A stretch of DNA of 64,000 nucleotides, taken from assembly GCA_944325875.1 (NCBI GenBank), contig CALVBU010000011.1, positions 1-64,000 of the forward strand, written 5' to 3'. The notes below the pieces were generated by a model. The model was not told the origin of the DNA, did no database searches, and saw nothing but the letters and a program-made list of their open reading frames with translations. Both the position numbers and the translations under genes were made by a program. How positions within the stretch are numbered: the first letter of the stretch is position 1; each line of letters begins with the position of its first letter. This stretch comes from Candidatus Gastranaerophilales bacterium (GTDB lineage: Bacteria > Cyanobacteriota > Vampirovibrionia > Gastranaerophilales > Gastranaerophilaceae). Below, piece by piece: positions 16,489 to 24,393 of the stretch.

Positions 16489-16707
16489 ATGTATAATGAA
16501 ACTGAAATTCTAAAACAATTAGGTAGAAACATAAAAGCTGAGCGTATTCGTAAAGGTTACACTCAAGAATCATTTGCAGAGAAAATGAATGTAAATAGAG
16601 AATATATCAGCAAAATTGAACGCGGGCTTGAAAATATGTCTTTAAAGAAGATTGTTAGTTTAACAAATTTTCTTGAAGCTGATTTGAAAGATATTTTGAG
16701 ATTTTAG
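16489..16707 (+). CDS. XRE family HTH regulator
   Basis: 72-aa single-domain Cro/C1-type repressor: IKAERIRKGYTQESFAEKMN, recognition helix NREYISKIERG, closing helices to the stop. The frame extends upstream to 16435, but homology begins at the ATG at 16489, right after the second operator-like repeat, which predicts a very short 5' leader. Divergent from the small LuxR-type gene. Chromosomal regulator of unknown target. Confidence 0.85.
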   Translation: MYNETEILKQLGRNIKAERIRKGYTQESFAEKMNVNREYISKIERGLENMSLKKIVSLTNFLEADLKDILRF

Positions 16708-16716
16708 GTTTATTTT

Positions 16717-17349
16717 TTATACTTCATTATAGGTTTTAAAATGGGTTTTGCAGACTTCTTTTAATCTATCTTTGCCATATTTTGAAATAAAATCTCTTGC
16801 GCAATCTTTTACTTGAGCGGCACAACCTTTAGGGAAATTTATTCCATATTCATTTTGCATAGCATCCATTTTGTGAACAAACATTGCTCTTGCAAGAATT
16901 GAGGCTGCTGCTACTGCTATATCACTCTCTCCTCGAACCATTTGATCAAGTTTAATTGTTCTGCCTTTTTTCATCAATGCATCTTGGATAAAATGGTCAT
17001 TGCCGAATTTATCTGAAATTGCATAAGTACATTCATTTTTTTCTAAGATATTTTCAATGGTTCTTGCATGACCCCAGGCAAGTAGTTTATTGAGGTTTTT
17101 CATATTACCGTACAGTTCATTGTATTTGCCGTTTGAAATAGCAATTACGGAATGCGGTGCATGTTCTTTAATTATAGGTTCAAGAGTTAGAATTTTTTTA
17201 TCAGTAATTTTTTTACTGTCTTTAATTCCCAACTCTGTAAAAAGTTGAGCAGATTTTTCATCAACTAATACACCTGCTATTACAAGCGGGCCAAAAAAGT
17301 CGCCTTTTCCTGATTCATCAACGCCGATGTGTGGTATAAAATTTTCCAT
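16717..17349 (-). CDS. rnhC: Ribonuclease HIII, short form
   Basis: 210-aa RNA-DNA hybrid endonuclease. The RNase HII/HIII core starts GVDESGKGDFFGPLVIAGV, whose GK after DESG marks type HIII rather than HII (DEAGRG); it continues IKDSKKIT, and DQMVRGESDIAVAAASILAR. Usual RNase HIII has an N-terminal TBP-like substrate-binding domain of about 80 residues; here it is missing and the protein begins 6 residues before the core. The ATG overlaps the PBP1A stop (TAATG), so translation is coupled to the upstream gene. Confidence 0.9.
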   Translation of the reverse strand: MENFIPHIGVDESGKGDFFGPLVIAGVLVDEKSAQLFTELGIKDSKKITDKKILTLEPIIKEHAPHSVIAISNGKYNELYGNMKNLNKLLAWGHARTIENILEKNECTYAISDKFGNDHFIQDALMKKGRTIKLDQMVRGESDIAVAAASILARAMFVHKMDAMQNEYGINFPKGCAAQVKDCARDFISKYGKDRLKEVCKTHFKTYNEV

Positions 17350-19514
17350 TAATGTAAGCTCTCCGGTATTGCCATAGGTATAGGGGTTGGTGCGCTTGGC
17401 GCAGGTTTTGCAACTTGTTGAACAACCGGTTGTGGTGCTGGTTGTTGTTGAGCTTGTTGCTGTTTGAAATTACGAAGAACTTCTTTCGGTGTTGTTGCTT
17501 CATTTTGCATAGGCACAGGCTCAAAATTATTTTGAGGCTGTTGTTCTTTTGTTTCTGTTTCGTTGTTATTTTCTGTTGAAGATTCTTCTTTTATAATTTT
17601 AATGCTTCCAGGTTTTGCTTGGAATCCTTTTAGTTGAATTTCTGGATAGTTAAAGTCGACATTTCCGTGAGGTTGAGTTGCAACTTTCATAACATCGCGC
17701 CAGATAAGTGCAGGAACTGTACCACCCTGAATAGATCTCATTACAGAGTTATCATCGTTACCTACCCATACACCTGTTACGACGTTAGGTGTGTAACCTA
17801 CGAAACTTGCATCTTTGTAATCATCGGTTGTACCTGTTTTACCTGCAGCAGGTTTTCCAATTCTTGCAGCAGCACCGGTACCGTGTTCAATTACTGTTTT
17901 CAACATTGCTGTCATTTCAGCTGCTGTTTTTAGGCTTAATTGTCTTGAAACTTTTGTTTTTGGAGCTCTATATACGACTTTGCCGCGTGAAGTTTCAATT
18001 CTTTCAATTGCGTATGGTTGTACGACATAACCGCCGTTTGCGAATGCTCCGTATGCTCTTGTAAGTTCAAAAAGTTTTACACCGTTAGAACCTAATGCGA
18101 TTGTGTAATCGTATTCAAGCGGTGTTGTGATCCCTAAAACTCTTGCAATTTGGATTACTGCACGGATTCCGACTTCTTGGATAAGTCTTACAGCACAAAC
18201 GTTTGAGGATACCATTAATGCTGAATATACAGGAATTTCTCCTCTATATTTTGATGCGTAGTTTCTTGGTGCCCAATCTCCTATTTTGATAGGTGCATCT
18301 TCTATCATATCGTTAGGAGAAATACCTTTTTCCATTGCAGCTGCATATACAAAGGGTTTGAATGCTGAACCTGAAGGTCTGATTGCTTGTACACGGTCAT
18401 ATTGTGTTTGGGTATAATCTTTTCCGCCAGCGTATGCCAAAATTCTGCCGTCAATAGGTGAAAATGAGAATACTGCTGCCTGATGGTTAGGTTTTGTTAG
18501 GCCGTAGTTTCTCATATTTTTAAGTATTGCTTCATTTACTGCAATTTGTGTTTTGTAATCTATTGTTGTTACAACTTTATATCCGCCTTGAGAGATGTCT
18601 GTTTCGTCAAAGCCCAATTTCTCAAGTTCTTTCAAGACATAATCACAAAAATATGGCGCCTTGTTTGTTGTATAAAAACGTGGAACAGTTGTCAGATTAA
18701 CCTTAGCTTCTTTAGCTTCTTCATACTGTTCTTTGGTAATGTATTTCATTTTATACATACGTCCAAGAACTTGATTACGTCTTTGGATTGCTAAATCCAT
18801 GTTGTTAAAAGGTGAATAAACGCTTGGTGCTTGTGGAAGACCTGCTATTAATGCAAGCTCTGGAAGAGTACAATTTTTTAATTTTTTATTAAAATATGTT
18901 TCTGCCGCAGCTTCGACACCGTAAGCTCCTGAACCTAAATATACGTTATTCATATACATTTCAAGAATTTTGTCTTTTGAAATGGTTTTTTCAATTCTTG
19001 CTGCAACAACAAGTTCTCTTATTTTTCTGTCAAAAGTTCTTTCATTTGAAAGGAATAAAATTCTTGCAAGCTGTTGTGTGATTGTACTTGCACCTTGGAC
19101 AACACGACCGGCAAGGATGTTTTGAACTGTTGAACGTGCAAGACCTGAGATATCATATCCTTTGTGGTTATAGAAATTCTTATCTTCGGTTGCAATTAAT
19201 GCGTGAATAAAATCTTCTGGCACATCAGCTATATCAATCTTTTGGAATGTATATGCTGTGAATGTTTTTATGATTTCACCATCTGCGGAATAGAATTGAG
19301 TAACAATATTAGGTTTAAAATCTTCTAGATTTTTAATTGGAGAAAGTGATGACAAATATAGATTAAATGCTACTCCTGCTGCTAGTACGCAAGCTGTTCC
19401 AAATATAGCAAGATTTCTTAAATCAGCCATTATTCCAATGTCTTTTTTTGAAATATTTTTCTTAGCTAAATTTTTAGCTGACATTTGTTTTGAAGTTCTT
19501 TTAATCCTAACCAT
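17349..19514 (-). CDS. Penicillin-binding protein 1A family, bifunctional
   Basis: 721-aa class A PBP polymerising and crosslinking peptidoglycan. Cytoplasmic basic N-terminus, membrane helix at about 33-55, GT51 transglycosylase domain (catalytic Glu110 in ATEDKNFYNHKG; GASTITQQLARILFL; RKIRELVVAARIEK), transpeptidase domain with Ser383-x-x-Lys386 (SGSAFKP), Ser-Ser-Asn 436-438 and Lys-Thr-Gly 559-561. The last 80 residues are Q/P/E-rich low complexity, likely flexible in the envelope. Co-directional and overlapping with rnhC. All catalytic motifs intact. Confidence 0.95.
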   Translation of the reverse strand: MVRIKRTSKQMSAKNLAKKNISKKDIGIMADLRNLAIFGTACVLAAGVAFNLYLSSLSPIKNLEDFKPNIVTQFYSADGEIIKTFTAYTFQKIDIADVPEDFIHALIATEDKNFYNHKGYDISGLARSTVQNILAGRVVQGASTITQQLARILFLSNERTFDRKIRELVVAARIEKTISKDKILEMYMNNVYLGSGAYGVEAAAETYFNKKLKNCTLPELALIAGLPQAPSVYSPFNNMDLAIQRRNQVLGRMYKMKYITKEQYEEAKEAKVNLTTVPRFYTTNKAPYFCDYVLKELEKLGFDETDISQGGYKVVTTIDYKTQIAVNEAILKNMRNYGLTKPNHQAAVFSFSPIDGRILAYAGGKDYTQTQYDRVQAIRPSGSAFKPFVYAAAMEKGISPNDMIEDAPIKIGDWAPRNYASKYRGEIPVYSALMVSSNVCAVRLIQEVGIRAVIQIARVLGITTPLEYDYTIALGSNGVKLFELTRAYGAFANGGYVVQPYAIERIETSRGKVVYRAPKTKVSRQLSLKTAAEMTAMLKTVIEHGTGAAARIGKPAAGKTGTTDDYKDASFVGYTPNVVTGVWVGNDDNSVMRSIQGGTVPALIWRDVMKVATQPHGNVDFNYPEIQLKGFQAKPGSIKIIKEESSTENNNETETKEQQPQNNFEPVPMQNEATTPKEVLRNFKQQQAQQQPAPQPVVQQVAKPAPSAPTPIPMAIPESLH

Positions 19515-19621
19515 CTATTTAATTTCCTTACTTATACTCCATTTCCGCTAATCGAAAAACGAATTCGCAGTATATCACCAAAATATTCTATTATAAACTA
19601 ATAATATTAGCAAATTCTTTA

Positions 19622-19630
19622 TGATATTAT
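19622..19630 (+). promoter_or_regulatory. Extended -10 predicting a leaderless YkgJ-like transcript
   Basis: TGATATTAT ends 6 nt before the ATG at 19637; no RBS. Confidence 0.6.
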
Positions 19631-19636
19631 TATATT

Positions 19637-20032
19637 ATGTTTGATTTTTTGTGTTCAATAATAAATGAAATTAGGTCCTATTTTGTGCCTGAACAAGTTA
19701 TATACGAAGTTACAGGTGAATGCAAAAAATGTGGAAAATGCTGTAATTATATGTACAGCGTTGATACTTATACTGAAAAAGAATTTAAAATAATGCAATT
19801 TCTTTTCCCAACATATAGAAGATTTTATATTAAGGGAAAAGATGAGGAAGGTAATTTGATTTTTGCATGTAAACTTGTAACTCCAGAGGGGCTTTGTTCT
19901 GATTACAAGCATAGACCGAGAATGTGCAGAAATTATCCTGCTAAAAGAGTGGCCTATAAGGCACAGTTGCATGAAGGTTGCGGTTATAAAGTTAATATAA
20001 AAACTTTCCAAGACTACTTGAAAAATGACTAA
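19637..20032 (+). CDS. YkgJ family cysteine-cluster protein
   Basis: 131-aa small protein with CKKCGKCCNYM near residue 30, then CKLVTPEGLCSDYKHRPRMC and a final Cys (HEGCGY), the eight-Cys pattern of the YkgJ/UPF0153 family thought to bind zinc or an iron-sulfur cluster. Function unknown in general. The transcript is predicted to be leaderless (extended -10 exactly 6 nt before ATG). Divergent from the PBP1A gene. Confidence 0.85.
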   Translation: MFDFLCSIINEIRSYFVPEQVIYEVTGECKKCGKCCNYMYSVDTYTEKEFKIMQFLFPTYRRFYIKGKDEEGNLIFACKLVTPEGLCSDYKHRPRMCRNYPAKRVAYKAQLHEGCGYKVNIKTFQDYLKND

Positions 20033-20190
20033 ACATAATTCATAATAAATATGTATATCAAAGCCGTGATTTTGTTTCAGTTTTGGAAAAGTAATTTTAA
20101 ACAAAAGGATTGGAAGATATTTTGAGTTATATATAGTACTGAATAAAGCTGCTATAACTATAAACATGGAATTTTTGAATATTATAAAAG

Positions 20191-20199
20191 TGTTATAGT
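20191..20199 (+). promoter_or_regulatory. Extended -10 of prepilin gene at 20230
   Basis: TGTTATAGT followed by AATAGTATATAA, resembling the conserved TGTTAAAAT...AATAGTATA block before the three poly-G-led prepilins. No poly-G leader precedes this gene. Confidence 0.5.
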
Positions 20200-20229
20200 A
20201 AAGAATAGTATATAAGTGGAAAGGATATT

Positions 20230-20895
20230 ATGAAAAATAAAAATGCATTTACGTTGGCCGAAGTTTTAATTACCCTTGGAATAATTGGTGTTGTTGCGGC
20301 AATGACGTTACCCATACTTGTAAATAATTATCAAAAGAAAGTGTATGAAACTGCTTATGCAAAAAGTGTTAATACTATATTAAATGCGCATAAAAAACTA
20401 CTTGCAGATGCTGAACAATTTTCTTTATGTGATTTAGAAGATTTTGAATGTAATAAACAAAATAGTTTAGATGGGATTTCAATAAGAGATGGGCATCTTG
20501 ATTCTTATATGAAAAAACTTGGATTTGAAAAAAAGAAAGTTGATTTAGGAGTAATGAGGGAAAACTTTGAAGAAGCTTATGTTTCAAAGGACGGTATGTG
20601 TTATTATCCATATAGTCTTTTTACAACAACTCATAATTCCGGTGGTCCTACTTACGAAATATTTGTTGATACAAATTGTGCAAAAAATCCAAATCAAGGT
20701 GGCCGTGATCAATTTTTTATTGTTATGAATGAGCAATTAAAGTTAGCTTTAGATGTAACTGATGATGAAGAAGAAATTGCAGAACAATGTTTTACACTCG
20801 TTAATACAAAACCTGTCAGTTTGGCTTCTTCGGCATACGGTGGAATATATTGCGGCTCGTACTTAATAAATAATTCTTACAAAATGGATTATTAA
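20230..20895 (+). CDS. Type IV prepilin-like protein (Ala-type signal, no poly-G leader)
   Basis: 221-aa prepilin-like protein. Leader MKNKNA, cleavage before FTLAEVLITLGIIGVV (Ala at -1, Glu at +5). The stalk YETAYAKSVNTILNAHKKL differs from the other copies. The head contains IFVDTNCAKNPNQGGRDQFF, with Cys in place of the Gly of the D-x-NG signature, and ends KMDY without a GW..DYP motif. RBS GGAAAGG. Its promoter block resembles that of the poly-G-led genes, but the leader is absent, making it a useful contrast. Confidence 0.87.
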   Translation: MKNKNAFTLAEVLITLGIIGVVAAMTLPILVNNYQKKVYETAYAKSVNTILNAHKKLLADAEQFSLCDLEDFECNKQNSLDGISIRDGHLDSYMKKLGFEKKKVDLGVMRENFEEAYVSKDGMCYYPYSLFTTTHNSGGPTYEIFVDTNCAKNPNQGGRDQFFIVMNEQLKLALDVTDDEEEIAEQCFTLVNTKPVSLASSAYGGIYCGSYLINNSYKMDY

Positions 20896-20907
20896 TTTAA
20901 ATATTAG

Positions 20908-20947
20908 AAAGCGGTATCTTTGGTTTTAATAAAGATACCGCTTTTTT
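20908..20947 (+). terminator. Terminator after prepilin at 20230
   Basis: AAAGCGGTATCTTT / AAAGATACCGCTTT with a 9-nt loop and T tail. Confidence 0.92.
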
Positions 20948-20979
20948 ATGATATAATTCCATAAAAAGGAGGGTTGTGT

Positions 20980-21558
20980 ATGATAGGAAAGGCAAAAAAA
21001 GAATTAGAAAAACTTTTGAAAGGAAATGAGAATTTTGTTAACGGTAATCCTCAGGCTGTAACAAAAAGTTTAGAAACTCTTCAGAAGTTTGAAAAATATC
21101 AGGCACCTTATGCTGTTGTACTTACTTGCTCTGATTCAAGAGTTGTCCCTGAAATTATTTTTGATTGCGGAATCGGGGAGCTTTTTGTGGTAAGGGTTGC
21201 CGGTATGACTACAGGCCCTAATGTTGTTGAAAGTATTGAATATGCTGTAAAAAAACTTCATGTACCGCTTTTAATTTTATTGGGACATGATGATTGCGGA
21301 GTTATGAAGTTTGCAGGTGAAAACTACCCTAATGTAACGGAAAATTTTAAAGCTTTTGCAAAATGTGTATATCCTGTAATTGATAATTACGGTCCATCTG
21401 TTTGCAGTACAGAATTTGCTAAAAAGCATACATTTTGGGTTGAAAAGTTTTTACTTGAACATTCCAATATTATTAAAAATGCTTTTGAAAATCAGGAATT
21501 GTATATTGCAAAATGCCATTTTAATCATTCTACAGGCAAGGTTGAAATTATTGATTAA
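20980..21558 (+). CDS. Beta-class carbonic anhydrase
   Basis: 192-aa zinc enzyme interconverting CO2 and bicarbonate. Zn ligands Cys50 (LTCSDSR, with Asp52-Arg54 dyad), His103 and Cys106 (GHDDCGVM) are all present. An in-frame GTG precedes the ATG, but AGGAGG is better spaced to the ATG at 20980. Monocistronic, before the ferritin gene. May supply bicarbonate for acetyl-CoA carboxylation given the fatty-acid genes, which is inference only. Confidence 0.93.
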   Translation: MIGKAKKELEKLLKGNENFVNGNPQAVTKSLETLQKFEKYQAPYAVVLTCSDSRVVPEIIFDCGIGELFVVRVAGMTTGPNVVESIEYAVKKLHVPLLILLGHDDCGVMKFAGENYPNVTENFKAFAKCVYPVIDNYGPSVCSTEFAKKHTFWVEKFLLEHSNIIKNAFENQELYIAKCHFNHSTGKVEIID

Positions 21559-21611
21559 AAATTTTCTCGTGTTAGACTAAAGACGTAATTTGTAGAAAGA
21601 GAGGATTTAAT

Positions 21612-22121
21612 ATGATTAGCGAAAAAATGGAACAAGCTTTTAATGATCAAATTAATGCAGAATTTTATTCTGAATATCTTTATTTAGCAATGCAGTCTTA
21701 CTTTGAATCTTTAAATCTTAAAGGTTTTGTAAACTGGATGACAGTTCAAGTTCAAGAAGAACATGCACATGCTATGGGTATGTTCAATTATGTTCATGAA
21801 CGTGGCGGTAAGGTTGAACTTCAAGCTATTGAAAAACCTGAAACTAAATGGAATTCTCCATTGGAAGTTTTTGAACACGTTCTAAGACATGAAGAACTCG
21901 TAACTTCAAAAATTAATGCTTTAATGGATGTAGCTGAAGAACAAAAAGATAGAGCTGCACTTTCATTCCTTGATTGGTATTTGAAAGAACAAGTTGAAGA
22001 AGAAGCTAGTGTAGGCGGAGTTCTTGCTACTTTAAAACTTATTGGTGACGATAAAAAAGCATTATTGATGCTTGATAAAGATCTTGCTGCAAGAACTTTT
22101 GTAGCTCCTGTTATCGGCTAG
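21612..22121 (+). CDS. ftnA: Bacterial non-heme ferritin
   Basis: 169-aa iron-storage protein forming 24-mers. Four-helix ferritin pattern: NDQINAEFYSEYLYLAMQSY carrying the first ferroxidase Glu, VQEEHAHAMGMFNYV with the E-x-x-H motif, and LKEQVEEEASVGGVL with the third-helix ligands. Ferroxidase residues appear intact. RBS AGAGAGGA. Own terminator downstream. Confidence 0.95.
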   Translation: MISEKMEQAFNDQINAEFYSEYLYLAMQSYFESLNLKGFVNWMTVQVQEEHAHAMGMFNYVHERGGKVELQAIEKPETKWNSPLEVFEHVLRHEELVTSKINALMDVAEEQKDRAALSFLDWYLKEQVEEEASVGGVLATLKLIGDDKKALLMLDKDLAARTFVAPVIG

Positions 22122-22143
22122 GTTTTAATTAAATCATTTATTA

Positions 22144-22180
22144 AAAAAAGACCTTGAAAATTTTTTTCGAGGTCTTTTTT
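22144..22180 (+). terminator. Terminator after ferritin
   Basis: AAAAAAGACCT...AGGTCTTTTTT with a 14-15-nt loop. Confidence 0.88.
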
Positions 22181-22270
22181 GATTTGTAAAAAATTTTGTT
22201 ACGTTCTTGCCTGTAGAATTATCATGAGGTAAAATATTCTTATAATTGATTGGGGAGGGGAAGTATTTAA

Positions 22271-23494
22271 ATGCCGGAATTAGCAAGACAATACGAGAGA
22301 CGTGAGCGTTATTACTATGGAAACGTTTATAATGAAACGCCGATAAGACCTGTAAATTCTTATCGTAATCCTTATGCCGCTCCTCACCCTCAGGCTGTCC
22401 CTAATCCTAATCCTAATCGTATTGTGAGGCAAAAACCAAAGGTTAATCAGAAAAAAGTTAATCGTTATAATTTAATTCACAGATGTATTTCAATAGCAGT
22501 TATGGTGGCTATTGGATGTTCAGTATTACCTTTTTCATTTAACCGAGTAACAAAATCAATGTTTTTCAAATCTCCGTATCCAGAGGTTAAGTCAAATTAT
22601 GCTGAGCAAGGATTTCCAACTATAGGATATTTGAATAATCATTTGTTCAATAATATGCCACAATTTAGAGGTGCTGAACAAAGAAAACCTTTAATGACAC
22701 CTTTAACTGAAAATGCTCATATTGTTGGAATTGAAAACGGTATTAAAAATTTGATGACTCAATATCCTACAATTCAGCCATCAGTTTTCGTATGGGATTA
22801 TGAAACAGGACATTTTGCTGATATTAATGCATCTCAGCAATATTCAGCTGCAAGTATTATAAAAATTCCTGTTTTATTACAGTTATTCCGTTCTATTGAA
22901 GCAAAACAAGTATCTCTTTATGATGAGATGACTTTGACAAATTATTATCGAGCAGAAGGGTCAGGCGGGTTACAATTCAAAGCGGAAAATTCAAAATATA
23001 CTCTTGATGATTTGGCTCGTGTTATGATTACAGATTCTGACAATTCTGCGACTAATATGATTATGTCAAAACTCGGATCAATGAATGATGTAAATCAAGG
23101 AATTAGAGATTGGGGGCTAAAGCATACTCATGTTAAAACTTGGCTTCCTGATCTTGGCGGTACTAATCATACTACAGCTAGAGATTTGGCAACTATGTTG
23201 TATAACATAGAAAATCCTGAGTTTTTGAGTATGTCTTCTCGCGAGAAAATCTTTGATTATATGGGTCATGTAAAAAATAACAGACTTATTCAAGCAGGAC
23301 TTGGGCCTGGAGCATCTTTCCTTCATAAAACTGGTGATATCGGAAAAATGCTTGGCGATGCAGGAATTGTCTATACTCCAAGCGGTAAAAAATATATTGT
23401 TGTAATTTTAGCGAATCGTCCTTATAATTCAGTTGCCGGAAAAGATTTTATTGTACATGCTTCTGAAATAATTTATAATTACATGGCGAAATAG
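22271..23494 (+). CDS. Membrane-anchored serine hydrolase, class A beta-lactamase fold
   Basis: 407-aa protein. Residues 1-70 are basic and N/P/Y-rich and face the cytoplasm; a membrane helix spans about 70-92 (ISIAVMVAIGCSVLPFSF); the external domain (150-407) is beta-lactamase2-like with Ser195-x-x-Lys198 (SAASIIK), Ser256-Asp-Asn258 (DSDNSATN) and Lys353-Thr-Gly355 (HKTGDIG). I see no Glu166-type ExxLN motif, so a deacylating beta-lactamase is not supported; a DD-peptidase-like or other serine acyl-enzyme is as likely. RBS GGGGAGGGG. Single gene followed closely (30 bp) by the aldolase. Confidence 0.82.
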   Translation: MPELARQYERRERYYYGNVYNETPIRPVNSYRNPYAAPHPQAVPNPNPNRIVRQKPKVNQKKVNRYNLIHRCISIAVMVAIGCSVLPFSFNRVTKSMFFKSPYPEVKSNYAEQGFPTIGYLNNHLFNNMPQFRGAEQRKPLMTPLTENAHIVGIENGIKNLMTQYPTIQPSVFVWDYETGHFADINASQQYSAASIIKIPVLLQLFRSIEAKQVSLYDEMTLTNYYRAEGSGGLQFKAENSKYTLDDLARVMITDSDNSATNMIMSKLGSMNDVNQGIRDWGLKHTHVKTWLPDLGGTNHTTARDLATMLYNIENPEFLSMSSREKIFDYMGHVKNNRLIQAGLGPGASFLHKTGDIGKMLGDAGIVYTPSGKKYIVVILANRPYNSVAGKDFIVHASEIIYNYMAK

Positions 23495-23524
23495 TTAATA
23501 GAAAATTTTTAAAAGAGTAAAAAT

Positions 23525-24328
23525 ATGGTTAGAATTTTAGATTGTACAATTAGGGACGGGGGACACCTGACTGATTGGAATTTTGCTGATGAACTGGTAA
23601 GTGATACTTTTGAGGCTGCAAAAGCTTGTGGTGTAACATATTTCGAAATCGGATATCGAAACCATGGCGATGGAAAATTTGCAAAATGTCTTAATGAGGA
23701 TTTGCATTCAATTATTCCTGATAAAGGGGATGTAAAACTCGGTGTTATGGTTAATGCAAGAGAGTTTCTGGAAGATTTATTTTTTGAAGGTGATTATGCA
23801 GATGTTGTCAGAATTGCTTGTCATCCGAATGAAATTTCTCAGGGAATTGAATATTGTAAAATTCTCGAGGATAAAAATTATGAGCCTATTTTGCATTTGA
23901 TGGATGTCGCTCATATTTCTGATGAACAATTTAGAGATTTAAAACAGTATGATGCTGATAGGATTTTATATTTTGCAGACAGCTATGGTGCACTTTTACC
24001 TAAGGATATTCAAGACTGTTTCAAACTTTTTAACAGCAAAGGTTTTTATAACTTAGGTTTCCATGGACACAATAATAAACAATTAGCGTTTATAAATACA
24101 TTAACTGCTATAGATTGCGGTGCTGCTTCTGTGGATGTGACAGTTTATGGTATGGGAAGAGCAGCGGGGAATACTCCGGCAGAATTGCTTTTGAATGAAA
24201 TTGGTATGCCTTCTAGACCTTATTTTGATTTAATTGAAAAATATTATATTGATTTACATAACCAAAATCCTTGGGGATATTCTTTAAAAAATCTTTCTGG
24301 TGGGATATCAAATTCAAAAGTAGTTTAA
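23525..24328 (+). CDS. HMGL-like aldolase (DRE-TIM metallolyase)
   Basis: 267-aa barrel of the HMG-CoA lyase/isopropylmalate synthase/4-hydroxy-2-oxovalerate aldolase superfamily. The start RILDCTIRDGGHLTDWNF gives the metal-binding Asp and catalytic Arg; the HxH metal site is in LGFHGHNNKQLAF, followed by SVDVTVYGMGRAAGNTPAE. It is shorter than the synthases (no regulatory domain). The Asp in TIRDGG and both His are present, so it is probably active; the substrate is unknown. Lies 30 bp after the serine hydrolase and may share its transcript. Confidence 0.85.
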   Translation: MVRILDCTIRDGGHLTDWNFADELVSDTFEAAKACGVTYFEIGYRNHGDGKFAKCLNEDLHSIIPDKGDVKLGVMVNAREFLEDLFFEGDYADVVRIACHPNEISQGIEYCKILEDKNYEPILHLMDVAHISDEQFRDLKQYDADRILYFADSYGALLPKDIQDCFKLFNSKGFYNLGFHGHNNKQLAFINTLTAIDCGAASVDVTVYGMGRAAGNTPAELLLNEIGMPSRPYFDLIEKYYIDLHNQNPWGYSLKNLSGGISNSKVV

Positions 24329-24393
24329 AATCAGATGTTTAAATGATTACAACTCCTTTAACTCAAGCTATCATTAGAAAAATGAGGTGAATT

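Noticed and set aside
19655-20167. 170-aa minus-strand ORF opposite the YkgJ-like gene
   Set aside because: Overlaps a gene with a clear cysteine-cluster pattern; the ORF has no recognisable features or RBS.
22271-23494. Beta-lactamase conferring resistance
   Set aside because: SxxK, SDN and KTG motifs are present, but I see no Glu166-type motif and the protein is membrane-anchored with a long cytoplasmic head; resistance cannot be claimed.
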